Positions 38,802 to 39,384 of a stretch of DNA of 39,384 nt are shown here, piece after piece. The stretch comes from JAKACA01 sp050010115 (GTDB taxonomy: Bacteria; Actinomycetota; Acidimicrobiia; Acidimicrobiales; Bog-793). Each line of letters starts with the position of its first letter. Positions within the stretch are counted from its first letter, which is position 1. The stretch is taken from the NCBI GenBank assembly GCA_050010115.1, contig JBEKLQ010000027.1, forward strand, positions 1-39,384, in the 5' to 3' direction. Below the pieces are notes generated by a model that saw only the letters and a list, made by a program, of their open reading frames with translations, did no database searches and was not told the DNA's origin. Made by a program: the position numbers and the translations under genes.

Positions 38802-39384
38802 ATGACCGAGCCGAAACGCACAGGAGCTGTCAAGAAGGGAACAACCGCAGCACGTACCGTCCTGCCTGTTGGTTCTGCTCGAAGAGTCGAATTAACAGAG
38901 CGTGACCTGGAGATGCTTGTGTGGATCACCAGACACGGCATGGTCACCATGGAACAGATCGCCAGGAAGTTCTTTCCTGGGTCCTCAGGCTTCTCTGCAG
39001 CACAGCGCCGCATCCGGAAGCTGGGGCAGGTGCACCCTCCCGTCATCCGGCGAGACCGGACCTTCTGGCGGTACCCAACGGTCATCCGGACGACTGCCTC
39101 CGGAGCGAACCTTGCCGGTGTGGACCTCCGTCCAGCACGGCTGGTCCTCGCTGAGGTCATGCACTCGCTTGGCATCGTGGACCTCACCGAACAACTCCTC
39201 GAAGAGCATCTTGGAGCCACCCTCATCACGGAGCGGGAGCGCCGAGCCGAGCGCTACCGGGACAAGCGAACGGGCGGGCGGAAGGCGACTGGCCGCATCC
39301 CTGACGGGGTGCTCATCCTGAAGGCTTCAGCCTCGCCGGGAGCTGCTCCCAAGGAGACAGCTATCGAGCTGGACCTGTCGCCTC
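38802..39384 (+). CDS. Replication-relaxation family protein, 3' partial
   Basis: The frame is open from ATG 38802 to the right edge (194 codons, no stop). GAGG lies 8 bases before the ATG. The N-terminal 38 residues are basic and flexible; then a winged-helix-like segment, LTERDLEMLVWITRHGMVTMEQIARKFF...AAQRRIRKL, matches the start of the replication-relaxation (PF13814) family found on actinobacterial and Firmicute plasmids and integrative elements, where such proteins are linked to replication or mobilisation. A second region (RPARLVLAEVMHSLGIVDLTEQLL) fits the family core. The gene continues beyond the window. Confidence 0.8.
   Translation, partial: MTEPKRTGAVKKGTTAARTVLPVGSARRVELTERDLEMLVWITRHGMVTMEQIARKFFPGSSGFSAAQRRIRKLGQVHPPVIRRDRTFWRYPTVIRTTASGANLAGVDLRPARLVLAEVMHSLGIVDLTEQLLEEHLGATLITERERRAERYRDKRTGGRKATGRIPDGVLILKASASPGAAPKETAIELDLSP

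Noticed and set aside
38485..38805. 106-codon forward frame crossing the large stem-loop and the A+T-rich island
   Set aside because: Composition is erratic (SER-, RRER- and FFFII-type runs), it crosses an inverted repeat and a terminator, and it has no ribosome site.

Overview
The window is a high-GC bacterial chromosome segment, about two thirds G+C by eye. It carries actinobacterial markers: two WhiB-family proteins, a heme-poor-looking SDH1-type succinate dehydrogenase, UPF0182, a Zincin_2 (DUF2342) protein, a MoxR ATPase with a VWA partner, and many apparently leaderless genes. I favour the class Acidimicrobiia or a close relative, but there is no rRNA here to prove it.

Layout. (1) 1-8.8 kb: a surface-polysaccharide locus. 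Five overlapping or abutting forward genes (bi-domain oxidoreductase cut by the left edge, UDP-GlcNAc 2-epimerase, UDP-ManNAc-type dehydrogenase, a predicted alpha/alpha-toroid protein, a DUF354 protein) face a reverse polyprenyl-phosphate sugar transferase and a small helical protein. (2) 8.9-13.0 kb: a reverse operon sdhC-sdhA-sdhB plus an SCP2-like gene. (3) 13.2-17.7 kb: a sulfotransferase, then a divergent MoxR ATPase/VWA pair. (4) 17.8-26.6 kb: two convergent whiB genes, a membrane-anchored HtrA-type protease without PDZ, a small conserved-looking protein, a Zincin_2 protein with an altered zinc motif, an HtrA-like PDZ protein whose catalytic triad is gone, moaE, an MreB/FtsA-like ATPase, a HEAT-repeat protein and a PDZ-S16 (Lon-like) protease. 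(5) 26.6-32.6 kb: a DivIVA-like coiled-coil protein ending in a MuF-like Cys/His motif, a 4 x 17 bp repeat that makes a chain of coupled six-codon mini-ORFs, a UPF0182 membrane protein and a class II aldolase.

(6) 32.76 kb to the right edge: an initiator tRNA-fMet gene followed by an integrated plasmid-like element. It has a tyrosine integrase, an excisionase-like protein, two paralogous small membrane proteins, a ParA plus ribbon-helix-helix partition pair between two clusters of related palindromes, a probable winged-helix replication initiator, an iteron array with an A+T-rich flank, about 1 kb of structured non-coding DNA with a 20-bp-arm stem-loop, and the start of a replication-relaxation protein. 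The far attachment site is outside the window.

The most unusual features are the mini-ORF chain at 28.8 kb, the DivIVA-MuF fusion, the protease/pseudoprotease pair, and the partition and origin region of the element. All family assignments were made by eye from protein motifs; no database search was run.
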